50,488 nucleotides of DNA, from the NCBI GenBank assembly GCA_031257115.1, contig JAIRPF010000103.1, positions 1 to 50,488 of the forward strand, read 5' to 3'. This stretch comes from Accumulibacter sp. (GTDB lineage Bacteria; Pseudomonadota; Gammaproteobacteria; Burkholderiales; Rhodocyclaceae). Below are positions 1 to 10,455 of this stretch, piece by piece (the stretch's first letter is position 1; every line of letters begins with the position of its first letter). A program made the position numbers and the translations under genes. Below the pieces are notes generated by a model, which did not search any database, was not told the DNA's origin, and saw only the letters and a program-made list of their open reading frames with translations.

Positions 1-147
1 AACGTACTTTCCGGCGCGAAGCGCCGCAAGTCGGAAGGAGTCGGGGTGTGGATTTCAAGCGAGGATGCTTGATGAACGGACTGGATTTCGGCAATCGAGG
101 AGATGATAGTTTTTTGTTCATCCACATCTGGAACCCCAACTGCCGAA

Positions 148-257
148 CTCCTTTCGTCCCGCCTTCGGCGTGACACCTTCCTCAGGAGGGAGGTTTGGCC
201 TGCGGCGCTTCGCGCCGGGGGTACGTTCCTGGATTCCCGCTTGCGCGGGAATGACGG
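148..257. repeat. Composite intergenic repeat (block B plus hairpin A)
   Basis: The first part has GCCTTCGGCGTGACACC, a CCTTCCTCAGGAGGGAGG stretch and GCGGCGCTTCGCGCCGG. The second part is a hairpin, ATTCCCGC..GCGGGAAT, followed by GACGG. The same order of modules recurs at 10512-10652 in another arrangement and in part at 6791-6934 and 13094-13170. Confidence 0.75.
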
Positions 258-321
258 GGGGGCGGAATCGGCGAAGGCGGCGGGATGGAAGTGGCGGCCG
301 GATGACACGGCATCCCACGGG

Positions 322-377
322 TTTCCCACGTTTCACCTTTCACCTTTCACGTTTTACTTTTCATGTTTCACTTTTCC
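322..377 (+). repeat. TTTCAC-type short tandem run
   Basis: A pyrimidine-rich stretch is built from imperfect copies of TTTCACCTTTCAC, with variants TTTTAC and TTTCATG. It lies about 80 bases upstream of the DUF4124 start codon. Degenerate tandem sequence is all I can claim; no function is visible. Confidence 0.5.
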
Positions 378-459
378 CCCTCCACGAGTTTCATCCTTGA
401 ACCGAAAATGCTCTAAACTGGCGTTCGGGACAATCAATGCGCACTCTAGGCAATCACGG

Positions 460-963
460 ATGGACAGGACGATGAGATCATTTTGCAGGCTCTGTGTCGC
501 GGTGGCGCTGTTCGCGGATTTCGCCACGGCGCGGGCGGATGTCATGTACCAGTGCGTCGATGAGCAGGGGCACAGGACGTTTTCCAACGTCAAGCTGCCG
601 GACAAGGGCATCCGGTGCACGCCGATGGACCTTGGGCCGATGACGTCCGTTCCGCCGGCCGCAGTGCCCAGGGCGGCCGCCCGGCCGGCTTCTCCGTCTC
701 CCGCGGGCTTCCCCAGGGTCGGGGAGAACGCGCAGAAGGAGCGCGACGACGATCGGCGGCGCATCCTGGAAAGCGAGCTGGACGCGGAGCGGCAGAATCT
801 CGAACTGGCCAGGAAGGATTTGTCCGCGCAGGGGAGCATCCGGAGCGGTGACGAACGCAATTATCAAAAGGTTCTCGACCGCCTCGAACCCTACAAGAAC
901 AAGGTGGCGTTGCACGAACGCAACATCGAGGCCATCGAAAAGGAACTGGCCAAGCTGCGCTGA
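460..963 (+). CDS. DUF4124 domain-containing secreted protein
   Basis: The protein is 167 residues. The chosen ATG at 460 begins with a signal peptide (basic MDRTMRSFCR, hydrophobic LCVAVALFADFATA, probable cleavage before DVMYQCVD). An ATG at 472 would also give a signal peptide. Residues about 26-60 (MYQCVDEQGHRTFSN, then a second Cys in IRCTP) fit the DUF4124 fold, a short periplasmic domain of unknown function common in beta- and gammaproteobacteria. A Pro/Ala-rich linker follows. The C-terminal half is charged and probably coiled coil (ERDDDRRRILESELDAERQ). It sits 21 bases before ntrB, an order typical of betaproteobacterial nitrogen regulons, so cotranscription is likely. The role is unknown; I infer only a periplasmic location. 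Confidence 0.85.
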   Translation: MDRTMRSFCRLCVAVALFADFATARADVMYQCVDEQGHRTFSNVKLPDKGIRCTPMDLGPMTSVPPAAVPRAAARPASPSPAGFPRVGENAQKERDDDRRRILESELDAERQNLELARKDLSAQGSIRSGDERNYQKVLDRLEPYKNKVALHERNIEAIEKELAKLR

Positions 964-984
964 GCGCCGCGCGGCGACCGGCGC

Positions 985-2049
985 ATGATCGGCGTGGAGA
1001 GCAATCCGTTCGGAGGTCTCGACCTGCTGTCCTCGTCGATCATCCTGCTCGACGCGGATTTGCGCGTCCGTTACGTGAATCCGGCGGCGGAATATCTGCT
1101 GGCCATCAGCGGCAGGACGGTTCGCGGGAGCCGCTTCGACGCCGTGGCCGGATGTTCGGGCGCGCTGACGGAGGCGCTGTCCAACGCGCTCGCGCACGGC
1201 TGGAACTACAGCGAGCCGAACACGGAAATCAGGCGCAACGACGGTGAAACGCTGCATTTGAATTGCGCGGTCAACCAGGTGGAGAACGGGGACGTTCGAC
1301 TGCTCGTCGAATTCTGGCCGATCGAACAGCAGATCCGGGCGACGCGCGAGGAGCGCCTCCTCGAACAGCAGGTGGCCAGCCGGGAACTGATCCGCAACCT
1401 GGCGCACGAGATCAAGAATCCCCTGGGCGGCATTCGCGGCGCGGCGCAGCTTCTGGAGCACGAACTCAACAATCCCGGCCTGCGCGAGTACACGCAAGTC
1501 ATCATCAAGGAAACCGACCGGCTGCAGGATTTGATGGCGCGGCTGCTTTCGCCGCACCGGCCGATGCAGCCCGGCGCGGTCAACATCCACGAAATCCTTG
1601 AGCGCGTGCGCAGCCTGCTCACTGCCGAATTTCCCGGCTCGCTGGCGATTTGCCGCGATTACGACGTCAGCCTCCCGGAACTCGTCGGCGACCGCGAGCA
1701 GTTGATCCAGGCGGTGCTGAACGTCGCGCGCAACGCCGCGCAGGCCATCATGAACCGGCCGGACGGAGAAGCGGCCGGCCGGATCACCTTCCGCACGCGG
1801 GTCGTGCGCCAGGTCACGCTGGTCAAGCGGCGTTTCCCGCTGGCCTTGGAACTGCAAGTCATCGACGACGGCCCAGGCATTCCCGAAGCCATCCAGGAAC
1901 GCATGTTCTATCCGCTGGTATCGGGCCGCGAAGGCGGCAACGGCCTGGGGTTGACCCTGGCGCAGAGTTTCGTCCTGCAACACCAGGGAAGCATCGAATG
2001 CGTGAGCCGCAAGGGATACACCTGCTTCACCATCCGCCTGCCCTATTGA
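985..2049 (+). CDS. glnL: Nitrogen regulation sensor histidine kinase NtrB (GlnL)
   Basis: The 354-residue cytoplasmic kinase/phosphatase works on NtrC in response to nitrogen status signalled by PII. There are no membrane segments. The N-terminal PAS domain (about 10-110) contains ILLDADLRVRYVNPAAEYLL. The H-box is NLAHEIKNPLGGIRGAAQLL with phospho-accepting His141. The ATPase lobe shows the N-box (VLNVARNAAQAI), the G1 box (VIDDGPGIP) and the G2 box (GREGGNGLGLTLA). The compact H-box HEIKNPLGG is diagnostic of NtrB rather than of general kinases. It follows the DUF4124 gene and precedes ntrC, with about 515 bases of repeats between kinase and regulator instead of the usual short gap, so the pair may no longer share one simple transcript. 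Confidence 0.95.
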   Translation: MIGVESNPFGGLDLLSSSIILLDADLRVRYVNPAAEYLLAISGRTVRGSRFDAVAGCSGALTEALSNALAHGWNYSEPNTEIRRNDGETLHLNCAVNQVENGDVRLLVEFWPIEQQIRATREERLLEQQVASRELIRNLAHEIKNPLGGIRGAAQLLEHELNNPGLREYTQVIIKETDRLQDLMARLLSPHRPMQPGAVNIHEILERVRSLLTAEFPGSLAICRDYDVSLPELVGDREQLIQAVLNVARNAAQAIMNRPDGEAAGRITFRTRVVRQVTLVKRRFPLALELQVIDDGPGIPEAIQERMFYPLVSGREGGNGLGLTLAQSFVLQHQGSIECVSRKGYTCFTIRLPY

Positions 2050-2564
2050 CCCACGGGGCGCGGCGAAAACCCTGGAAAAGCGATCGGCCACGGCGAGCGC
2101 GGCGGAAATCTTCTTAACCACGGCGAGCGCGGCGAAAAGCGAAAAACGTTAGGGAGTTTTCGATTCAGGCGATGACCGTTTCATTTTCCGTCATTCCCGC
2201 GTTCGCGGGAATGACGGGAATTCGCGGGCATCTGATTCAAAAAACATCCCAAATCGTTCGCGCCGCGAGTATGGGCCGCGACAGTGCCTTGGCGCGGCAG
2301 GGCGAAGTCGACGAAAGCGCGGACGATCTGGCAATGGAACGATCGATCGGCGCGGCTGAAATGTGTCAATATCCGGGTCGAAAACGCCGCAATGCTTTTT
2401 GCCTCTCTCCGTATGCTCCGTGTTCTCCGTGGCCAAAAAGACTTCCGCCCTTCGCTGTGCCCGCCGTGTTCGCCGTGTTCGCCGTGGTCAGCCATTTTTT
2501 CCGACATCCCTTCCCCGTTTTTGGCTGGCAAGCTATTTGCTAGTGTTCGCATGTTCCGGTCACG
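2050..2564. repeat. Repeat island between ntrB and ntrC
   Basis: This 515-base gap has no gene. From 2060 to 2145 it carries two copies of a GGCGAGCGCGGCGAAAA phrase (family C). At 2190-2216 lies a perfect hairpin, GTCATTCCCGCG / CGCGGGAATGAC around TT. From about 2410 to 2500 the opposite-strand version of family C appears (CCGTGTTCTCCGTGG, GTGTTCGCCGTGTTCGCCG). The two orientations of family C could pair in RNA across the island. The phrase GATTCAGGCGATGACCGTTT at 2163 recurs before the hairpins near 28317, 44720 and 49900. Confidence 0.75.
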
Positions 2565-3992
<1,428 letters not shown>

Positions 3993-4173
3993 CGCGTTTT
4001 CGACTGGAACGGCGGCCGTTTCGTTTCTTCGCCATTTCCTTGCAAGCGGAAATCCAGACCCGCCGTGGCCGGGCGCGAAGCATCGATGCCATCATTCACG
4101 CGAAAACGGAAATCCGGTTTGCCGTTGCCTTTGCTGGTTCCGCTTCTCCGTCATTCCTCGAATCGAAAGCGCC

Positions 4174-5202
4174 CTAGGATTCCCAGTCGAGAATGATCTT
4201 GCCGCTTTGTCCGGAGATCATTTTGGCGAAGCCTTCCTTGAAGTCGGCGATGGGATAGCGGTGGGTGATGATCGGGGCGATGTCGAGGCCGGACTGGATC
4301 AGCGTGACCATCTTGTACCACGTTTCAAACATTTCCCGGCCGTAGATGCCCTTGATTTCCAGGCCCTTGAAGATCACCTGGTTCCAGTCGATCGCCATGT
4401 CGGCGGGCGGGATGCCGAGCAGCGCTATCTTGCCGCCGTGCTGCATGGTTTGCAGCATCGTCTGGAATGCCCGCGGATTGCCGGACATTTCCAGGCCGAC
4501 GTCGAAGCCCTCGGTCATGCCGAGTTCATTCATCACTTGCCTGATGTCCTCGCGGGCCACGTTCACGGCGCGGGTGACTCCCATTTCGCGGGCGAGTCCG
4601 AGCCGGTATTCGTTGACGTCGGTGATGACCACGTGGCGCGCGCCGACGTGCCTCGCCACGGCGGCGGCCATGATGCCGATCGGCCCCGCGCCGGTAATCA
4701 GCACGTCCTCGCCGACCATGTTGAACGACAGGGCCGTGTGCACCGCGTTGCCGAAGGGATCGAAGATGGCGGCGAGATCGTCGGGGATTCCGTCGGGGAT
4801 CGGGAAGGCGTTGAAGGCCGGCAGGACCAGGTATTCGGCGAACGCTCCCGGACGGTTGACGCCGACGCCGACCGTATTGCGGCAGAGGTGCCGCCGCCCG
4901 GCCCGGCAGTTGCGGCAGTGGCCGCAGGTGATGTGGCCTTCGCCCGATACGCGGTCGCCGATCTTGAAGCCCTGGACCTCGGAACCCAGGTCGACGATGA
5001 CGCCGACGTATTCGTGACCGACGTGCATCGGAACCGGAATCGTCTTCCGCGCCCAGTCGTCCCAGTTCCAGATGTGGACGTCGGTTCCGCAGATGGCCGT
5101 TTTCCTGATCTTGACGAGGACGTCGTTGTGACCGACCACGGGGTAATCCACCTCGCACAGCGCGAGACCGGGAGCCGCTTCGAGTTTTGCCAGGGCTTTC
5201 AT
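4174..5202 (-). CDS. tdh: L-threonine 3-dehydrogenase
   Basis: This 342-residue zinc enzyme oxidises L-threonine with NAD+ to 2-amino-3-ketobutyrate in the cytoplasm. The start at 5202 is preceded by GAGGAAAACTCG, a good ribosome binding site; an upstream in-frame start at 5259 is not needed. Catalytic zinc ligands are Cys38 and His63/Glu64 (AICGTD, GHEY). The structural zinc site is Cys93, Cys96, Cys99 and Cys107. The NAD-binding motif is GAGPIG at 171-176. These positions match the E. coli enzyme closely. The usual partner kbl (2-amino-3-ketobutyrate CoA ligase) is not adjacent, so the pathway must be completed elsewhere or the product enters another route. It is convergent with ntrC and divergent from the phosphofructokinase gene. 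Confidence 0.95.
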   Translation of the reverse strand: MKALAKLEAAPGLALCEVDYPVVGHNDVLVKIRKTAICGTDVHIWNWDDWARKTIPVPMHVGHEYVGVIVDLGSEVQGFKIGDRVSGEGHITCGHCRNCRAGRRHLCRNTVGVGVNRPGAFAEYLVLPAFNAFPIPDGIPDDLAAIFDPFGNAVHTALSFNMVGEDVLITGAGPIGIMAAAVARHVGARHVVITDVNEYRLGLAREMGVTRAVNVAREDIRQVMNELGMTEGFDVGLEMSGNPRAFQTMLQTMQHGGKIALLGIPPADMAIDWNQVIFKGLEIKGIYGREMFETWYKMVTLIQSGLDIAPIITHRYPIADFKEGFAKMISGQSGKIILDWES

Positions 5203-5357
5203 CGAGTTTTCCTCATGACGGCCGCGATCGGCCGCCGTCGCGTCGTTTTCATGGCGCACGATTCTAGCGCACCCCCGCCCCGGAATGCGTTTTCATTTGA
5301 CCGCCGCGCCTTGAGTCGTGGATACTTTGCCCGAACGCATTTTCGAGGAACAGGATC

Positions 5358-6626
5358 ATGGATATTTCCGTGCTCGGCGAGGCCCGCCATCCATCGCCCA
5401 TCAAGTATCACGTCAGCGACAGGGCCAGGGTGCCCTTCGGCGTCATCATCGATCCCGACGCGCCGCCGGCCGAGGAACTGTTTTTCGAGGTGGCGGGGCC
5501 GCGCGAGAGGCTTTTCTTCGATCCCGCGCGGACGCGCGCGGGCATCGTGACCTGCGGCGGCCTGTGCCCCGGCATGAACAACGTGATCCGCTCGCTGGTG
5601 CTGCAATTGCACCACGGCTACGGCGTGCGCGAAATCCTCGGTTTCACCAACGGCTATCTGGGCCTGGATCCCTGGCGCGGTTCCGAGCCGATTCCGCTGA
5701 CGCCCGAATTCGTCGAGGACATCCACAAGGAGGGCGGCACCGTGCTCAATACCTCGCGCGGGCCGGTCGACGTCAGCGTGGCGGTCGACAATCTCATCCG
5801 CCGCAAGGTCGACATCCTGTTCGTCGTCGGCGGCGACGGGACGCAGCGCGGCGGCGCCGAACTGTTCCGGGAGGCCAAATTGCGCGGACACGCGCTGGCC
5901 GTGGTCGGCATTCCGAAAACCATCGACAACGACGTGGCTTTCGTCACGCGCACCTTCGGCTACGTCACGGCGGTGGACGAAGCCACCAAGGCCATCGCCT
6001 GCGCGCATACCGAGGCGCACAGCGTGTTCAACGGAATTTCGCTCGTCAAGATCATGGGGCGCAACGCCGGCTTCATCGCGGCCGGCGCGACGGTGGCCAG
6101 CCAGGACGTCAATTTCACGCTGGTGCCCGAAGTGCCTTTCGCCCTCGAAGGCGAGAACGGTTTCCTCTCGGCGCTCAGGGAGCGCGTGCTGAAACGCGCC
6201 CACGCCGTGATCCTGGTCGCGGAAGGCGCGGGACAGCATCTGATGGCGGGCGGCGAGGAAGGGCGCGATGCGTCCGGCAACGTCAAGCTGAAGGACATCG
6301 GCCTTTTCCTGCGCGACCGCATCGAGGCCTATTTCAAGGCCGAGAAAATCCCGTTCGTGCTGCGCTATTTCGATCCAAGCTACATGATCCGCAGTGTGCC
6401 GGCCTGCGCCGAGGACGCCGTGCTGTGCGACTTCTACGCCCGCAACGCGGTACACGCCGCGATGGCGGGCAAGACCGGTCTGGTGATCGGGCAGCACCAC
6501 GGCGTATTCACGCACGTCCCGATCGATCTTCTGGCCAACAGGAAAAAACAGCTCGACCTCAGCAGCTCGGCCTGGCAGGGCGCGCTGGCGTCGACGGGGC
6601 AATGTTTCGCGCAACTTCCCGGCTAG
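5358..6626 (+). CDS. 6-phosphofructokinase, group III (plant/PPi-PFK-like type)
   Basis: The 422-residue glycolytic enzyme phosphorylates fructose 6-phosphate. Visible motifs are GGLCPGMN (67-74), GGDGT (158-162) and PKTIDND (186-192). In the PFK family, GGDGT rather than GGDDS favours ATP as phosphoryl donor, while the Lys of PKTIDND is seen in plant-type and PPi-dependent enzymes. The combination is typical of group III ATP-PFKs, so ATP is the better guess but not certain. The N-terminal 60-residue extension before the sugar-phosphate-binding core is also typical of this group. The start ATG at 5358 follows GAGGAACAGGATC, a good ribosome binding site. It stands alone, divergent from tdh, and is followed by repeats. 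Nothing in the sequence indicates how it is regulated. Confidence 0.85.
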   Translation: MDISVLGEARHPSPIKYHVSDRARVPFGVIIDPDAPPAEELFFEVAGPRERLFFDPARTRAGIVTCGGLCPGMNNVIRSLVLQLHHGYGVREILGFTNGYLGLDPWRGSEPIPLTPEFVEDIHKEGGTVLNTSRGPVDVSVAVDNLIRRKVDILFVVGGDGTQRGGAELFREAKLRGHALAVVGIPKTIDNDVAFVTRTFGYVTAVDEATKAIACAHTEAHSVFNGISLVKIMGRNAGFIAAGATVASQDVNFTLVPEVPFALEGENGFLSALRERVLKRAHAVILVAEGAGQHLMAGGEEGRDASGNVKLKDIGLFLRDRIEAYFKAEKIPFVLRYFDPSYMIRSVPACAEDAVLCDFYARNAVHAAMAGKTGLVIGQHHGVFTHVPIDLLANRKKQLDLSSSAWQGALASTGQCFAQLPG

Positions 6627-7145
6627 CGCGTTTCCGGTTCGGCCCGATACGTCATGAAGGGCGAAAAAGCGAACGATCCAGGGGGCGGATGGCACCCGCC
6701 TCCGCCAAAGCCCCGCACGAAGCGCCGCGAGACAAGCCTTCTTCTTGAGGGAGATATCGTGCCGAGGGTGTGACGGAGAAAGTCCCACTCCGGCGCGAAG
6801 CGCCGCAAGCCAAGCCTCCCTCCTGAGGAGGCGTCGCGTCGAGGGCGTGACGGAAGGAGTCGGGCGGTGGATTCGCAAACGCGGACAAACGCGGACAAAC
6901 ACCCCCCGTCATTCCCGCGTTCGCGGGAATGACGAGAATTTACAAGCGGTTGATCCAGAAACGCGCTGCCGCGCGAGCCATCTCCCTCAAAAGGAAGGCT
7001 TTATTCCGACTCGCCGCGCGCGGAAGGGGGACATCCGCCCTGCGGGTTTTCCCGCGAAATGCCGGTTTACGTCACAAGGAAATGAACGGAAAAGCGTTCC
7101 AAAAAAATTACGCCGGGGCCGATACTCTTGCCTTTCGCCACGGCG
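6627..7145. repeat. Repeat-filled intergenic region downstream of phosphofructokinase
   Basis: No gene is supported here. From about 6785 to 6870 lies block B (GGCGCGAAGCGCCGCAAG, then AAGCCTCCCTCCTGAGGAGG). At 6908-6934 there is a perfect A-type hairpin, GTCATTCCCGCG/CGCGGGAATGAC around TT. From 6960 to 7145 I see nothing recognisable; short open frames on both strands have no domain, signal or ribosome binding site. Confidence 0.7.
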
Positions 7146-7337
7146 TCATCTTTCCGTTCCACGCCTCCAGCAGCGGACGGCGTACCACACCAGCGCGCAG
7201 GGAACGGCGATCAGGAGCGCGCCGGACAAATCCAGACGGCCTTCGCTAAGCAGATCCCAGGCCAAAATTCCAACGAAAATACCGGCGCCCTCGGCAAGGG
7301 GAAACTTTGATTTCGCGCGGAAAGGCACGGACTTCAA
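7146..7337 (-). CDS. Possible small membrane protein, unknown function
   Basis: A frame of about 63 residues begins at a TTG (7337) and ends at 7146. It contains a hydrophobic segment, then a short polar turn (SEGRLDLSG), then a second hydrophobic segment (ALLIAVPCALVWYAVRCW) and a basic tail (RRGTER). That is a plausible two-helix inner membrane hairpin. The sequence before FRAKSKFPLAEG is repeat-like or unrecognisable, so longer starts up to 7601 look wrong. No good ribosome binding site marks the start, and a GTG two codons later is an alternative. The gene lies 325 bases downstream of the sensor kinase on the same strand. I do not recognise a named family; the call rests on composition. 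Confidence 0.4.
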   Translation of the reverse strand: MKSVPFRAKSKFPLAEGAGIFVGILAWDLLSEGRLDLSGALLIAVPCALVWYAVRCWRRGTER

Positions 7338-7662
7338 TCCCGCGCGTTCCCAAGCGGCTCTGAGCGGAAGCGATGCCGGGCATCCTGGACGGACGGGTTC
7401 CTGACGCGAGAAGAATGATGGAAATACAGGCACATATCGAGATTCTCCACCGAACCGGATGACACGGGCGAGACGAAACCGGGTTATTCCATTCCGCAAC
7501 GGAAACGATACTTTGGATGCTTTGTCGACTTCGACTCGCCGCGCTACCGCCCTCGGCGCGTCTTCGCGTTCCATTTCCGTTACCAAATGAAACCGTTTCA
7601 CGAAAAACGTAAAACTGAGAAATCGTAAAACAGTTTGGAATCGGCTGTCTTTGGTGTTTTGG

Positions 7663-9078
7663 TCAAGGTTGTGTAACGCCCTGTGACATCGGCCAGCTCA
7701 GCGTAAAACGCGCGCCGCCGAGCGGCGATTCGTCGACGGAAGCCGCGCCGTCGTGCTGTTCCAGGACCAGCCGCACGATGGCCAGACCCAGTCCGTGGCC
7801 GCCGGTCGACCGGTCGCGCGAACGGTCGAGGCGGGTAAAGGCGGCGAAAACGCTCTGGCGCTCGTCGGGCGGGATGCCGATGCCGTCGTCGTCGACATGC
7901 AAGCGGATGTTGCCGTCCACGGTTTCCGCGCTGACCACGATTCTTTTTCTGGCGTATTTCAGGGCGTTGCGCAACAGGTTGGTCACGGCGTAGGGCATGT
8001 TTTTCAGGTCGAGTTCGACTCGCTGCCCCGGCGGCAGCGCGTTCGTGTCGATCGAAAGCTCCAGGTTGCGCGAGAGGATGCGCAGCGAATTGACCTCGTC
8101 GGACAGCCAGGAGGCGAAATCGACGGGCGTCAGGTGCGGTTCCGGCTGTTCGCGCTCGAAGCGCGAATACGCCAGGCTCGATTCGATCAGCTCGTCCAGC
8201 TCGTCGAGATCTTCTTCCATCATCTGCCACAGGCGCTCGCGCTCCTCCTTTTCCGGGGTTTCCGCGAGCATTTCGAGGGCGAAGCGTATGCGTGCGATGG
8301 GGGTGCGCAGCTCGTGCGAAATGGCGCTGGACAATTCCTTTTGCGTGGCGATCAGGCGCTGGATGCGCTCGGCCATGCCGTTCATCGTTTCGGTCAGCAG
8401 GTTGAACGCGCGGCTTTTCGCCTCCGGGGCGCGCCGCTCGAAATGCCCTTCGCCGAGCGCCTGCGCCGTCTTGCGCAACACTTCGAGGTCGCGCCAGAAG
8501 GGGCGCACCCAGAACCAGACGGCGATCGCCAGGAAAAGGCCGATCAGGCTCCACGTCAGCAGCCGGATGCGCAGGTCGAAAGGCATGACGCGCGCCCGGT
8601 CCGAGTTGGCGTCGGGCGCGAAGGGGCCGACGACCAGGATCCGGGGAGTCTGCTTGAGCCGGTGGTAGATGATGTCGCCATCGGAATCGACGACCAGTTC
8701 GCCGGCGTCGAGCCTTTCATCCTGCCTGGGCTTCAACTTGAGCGTCCAGCGGTCGACGATCCGCAACTTGTAGGAAAACTGCGTATCGAGATCCTTGATG
8801 AGTTCCGACCATTCCGACAGCGGTTTCTGGAACAGCGCCTCCTCGATCAGCATGATCGTTCCGCGCATGAAACGGCGGGTGTAGTCGTCGGCGATGCCCT
8901 TCAAGGCCGACGAGATGACGAAGTCCGCGACGAAGGCGACGACCACGAACGACCCCATCACCATCAGATAAAAGCTCAGGAACAGCCGCGACAGACTGTA
9001 GCCGCTGCTCCACTGGGCGTGCTTGTAGCGGCTGAAAATGTTGAGCAGCGGCCTGCCGCCGGGGCTATTGCCAGTCAT
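7663..9078 (-). CDS. Sensor histidine kinase, RstB-like
   Basis: The 471-residue inner-membrane kinase probably phosphorylates the overlapping response regulator. Transmembrane segments lie at about 31-55 and 173-191, enclosing a periplasmic sensor of about 115 residues. A HAMP region follows (FWRDLEVLRKTAQALGEGHF). The H-box is SAISHELRTPIARIRF with His255. ATPase motifs are the N-box (NLLRNALKYA), G1 (VDDDGIGIP) and G2 (TGGHGLGLAI). Arrangement and H-box resemble E. coli RstB, but the signal is not predictable from sequence. Its ATG at 9078 lies inside the end of the regulator gene (14-base overlap), which argues for translational coupling. An N-terminal cytoplasmic stretch of about 30 residues is longer than usual. 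Confidence 0.9.
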   Translation of the reverse strand: MTGNSPGGRPLLNIFSRYKHAQWSSGYSLSRLFLSFYLMVMGSFVVVAFVADFVISSALKGIADDYTRRFMRGTIMLIEEALFQKPLSEWSELIKDLDTQFSYKLRIVDRWTLKLKPRQDERLDAGELVVDSDGDIIYHRLKQTPRILVVGPFAPDANSDRARVMPFDLRIRLLTWSLIGLFLAIAVWFWVRPFWRDLEVLRKTAQALGEGHFERRAPEAKSRAFNLLTETMNGMAERIQRLIATQKELSSAISHELRTPIARIRFALEMLAETPEKEERERLWQMMEEDLDELDELIESSLAYSRFEREQPEPHLTPVDFASWLSDEVNSLRILSRNLELSIDTNALPPGQRVELDLKNMPYAVTNLLRNALKYARKRIVVSAETVDGNIRLHVDDDGIGIPPDERQSVFAAFTRLDRSRDRSTGGHGLGLAIVRLVLEQHDGAASVDESPLGGARFTLSWPMSQGVTQP

Positions 9079-9772
9079 GTTTGCTGAACAGGTAGCCCTT
9101 GCCGCGCACGGTCTTGATGCGGGTCGGATTTTCCGGATCGTCGCTCAACTTGCGGCGCAGCCTGGAAATGCGCGCGTCTATCGACCGGTCGAGACCGTCG
9201 AAGCCGATGCCGCGCAACTGTTGCAGCAGATCGTCGCGCGACAGGACGCTGCCGGCGTGGAGCGCCAGCAACCAGAGCAGGTCGAATTCGGCGGTGGTCA
9301 GGTCGATCGTCTCGCCGCCGAGCATGACGCTGCGCATCGCCTGGCTGATGCGGAAACTGCCGAAGGAAAGCTCCGCCACGGCGTTCCCGTCCTGACCGCC
9401 CGCCAGCGCCGGCGTCCGGCGCAGCAGCGCCTTGATGCGCGCCAGCAGCAGGCGCGGCTGGACCGGCTTGGACAGATAGTCGTCGGCGCCCAGTTCGAGG
9501 CCGAGAATCTGGTCGAGATCCTCGTCGCGCGCGGTAAGCATCAGGATCACGCCCTTGTATCGGGCGCGCACCGAGCGGCAGACCTCGAAACCATCCTTGC
9601 CCGGCAGCATGATGTCGAGGATCACCAGGTCGGGATCGTCGGCCAGGATGCGCGCCTCCGCGGTATCCCCGCGCGCCTCGATGGCGACCTCGAATTCATT
9701 CTTTTGCAGATACTCGGCCGTCAGCTTGGCCAGGCGGTCATCGTCTTCGACCAGCAGGATGCGTGTTTTCAT
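9065..9772 (-). CDS. OmpR-family response regulator, RstA-like
   Basis: The 235-residue DNA-binding regulator is partner to the kinase gene that overlaps its 3' end. The receiver domain starts MKTRILLVEDDDRLAK, with phospho-acceptor Asp53 in VILDIMLPGKDGF and Lys in YLSKPV. The C-terminal winged helix (about 135-235) has TAEFDLLWLLALHAGSVLSR and GFDGLDRSIDARISRLRRKL, both normal for OmpR/PhoB members. The start at 9772 is the natural one; an in-frame ATG three codons upstream (9781) is possible, and neither has a strong ribosome binding site. It is divergent from dsbB, with about 180 bases between the starts. The regulon is unknown. Confidence 0.92.
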   Translation of the reverse strand: MKTRILLVEDDDRLAKLTAEYLQKNEFEVAIEARGDTAEARILADDPDLVILDIMLPGKDGFEVCRSVRARYKGVILMLTARDEDLDQILGLELGADDYLSKPVQPRLLLARIKALLRRTPALAGGQDGNAVAELSFGSFRISQAMRSVMLGGETIDLTTAEFDLLWLLALHAGSVLSRDDLLQQLRGIGFDGLDRSIDARISRLRRKLSDDPENPTRIKTVRGKGYLFSKHDWQ

Positions 9773-9951
9773 GGAAGACATTACGGCGGCGATGTGGAGG
9801 TGATGAAGAAATGATACCCGATGATCGGCGCGGGCGGGCAAACGCCCAGGCATCCGCCGGCGGGGGCGGAAAACGGCCCCTGTTTTTCGTCCCCGCCGTC
9901 CCGGCTCTCCTGCTAGAATTTCCGATCGATTCGGCCGTGGGTGCAAAACAC

Positions 9952-10455
9952 ATGCGTATTTCGGACAGAAAAATATTCGGGGGTCTGGCCGTGGTATCGC
10001 TGGGATCGCTGGCGGGCGCGCTGATCCTCGGCGAAGCGTTCCGCCTGCAACCCTGCTACTGGTGCAACTTCCAGCGCCTGCTCTACATGATGCTGGCGGT
10101 TTTCGGGCTTGGCGGAACCTTGCTTCCGGGATGGCGCAAGTTCTGGGCGCTGCTCTCCGGGCTGACGGCCCTCGCCGGCGTTCTCGCGGCCGGCCGGCAA
10201 AGCTGGATGCAGTACGCGCCGCAGGACGCGGTGGAATGCGGCTTCGGAGACCCGACGCTCATCGAGCGACTGGTGGATTGGCTGAGCGGCTGGTGGCCCT
10301 CGATGTTCATGGTGACCGGCTTCTGCAAGGACAGGGACGGAGTATTTCTCGGACTGTCGCTGGCCAATTGGTCGGGCGTATGCTTTCTCGCGCTGTTCGG
10401 CGTCTCCGTCTGGCTGTGGTTCCGCCGGGAAAAAAGGGGATGGTGGGTGCGGTAG
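9952..10455 (+). CDS. dsbB: Disulfide bond formation protein DsbB
   Basis: The 167-residue inner-membrane quinone reductase re-oxidises periplasmic DsbA. Four hydrophobic segments are visible, at about 9-28, 42-60, 65-80 and 135-157. The first redox pair is Cys35/Cys38 in PCYWCNFQR. The second periplasmic pair is Cys96 (VECGFGDP) and Cys125 (TGFCKDRD). This is the standard DsbB arrangement, and the length is normal. The ATG at 9952 gives the correct N-terminus; longer in-frame starts upstream read through non-homologous sequence. A TAGAAT hexamer about 35 bases upstream is a candidate -10 element. The gene stands alone and is followed by repeats. Confidence 0.93.
   Translation: MRISDRKIFGGLAVVSLGSLAGALILGEAFRLQPCYWCNFQRLLYMMLAVFGLGGTLLPGWRKFWALLSGLTALAGVLAAGRQSWMQYAPQDAVECGFGDPTLIERLVDWLSGWWPSMFMVTGFCKDRDGVFLGLSLANWSGVCFLALFGVSVWLWFRREKRGWWVR

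Larger units (their letters stand above)
1..459. other. Gene-free leading region made of repeat modules
   Basis: No convincing gene precedes the start at 460. The stretch holds a palindromic block at 11-30 (CCGGCGCGAAGCGCCGCAAG), a GATGAACGGACTGGATTT phrase near 73 that recurs at 13239 and 13515, a composite repeat at 148-257 and a TTTCAC-rich run at 322-377. An open frame from 103 runs into the DUF4124 gene, but its first 119 codons are translated repeat text. In related genomes glnA often lies upstream of this point; it is not in the window. Confidence 0.7.

Noticed and set aside
478..2121. Long open frame (547 codons) on the minus strand opposite ntrB
   Set aside because: It is a shadow of the GC-rich ntrB and DUF4124 genes: Arg/Ala/Asp-rich, no domain, no start signal, and the plus strand has clear PAS and kinase motifs.
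7338..7601. N-terminal extension of the small membrane protein frame up to 7601
   Set aside because: The added residues are Arg-rich, unlike a protein start, and the hydrophobic core begins only near 7300.
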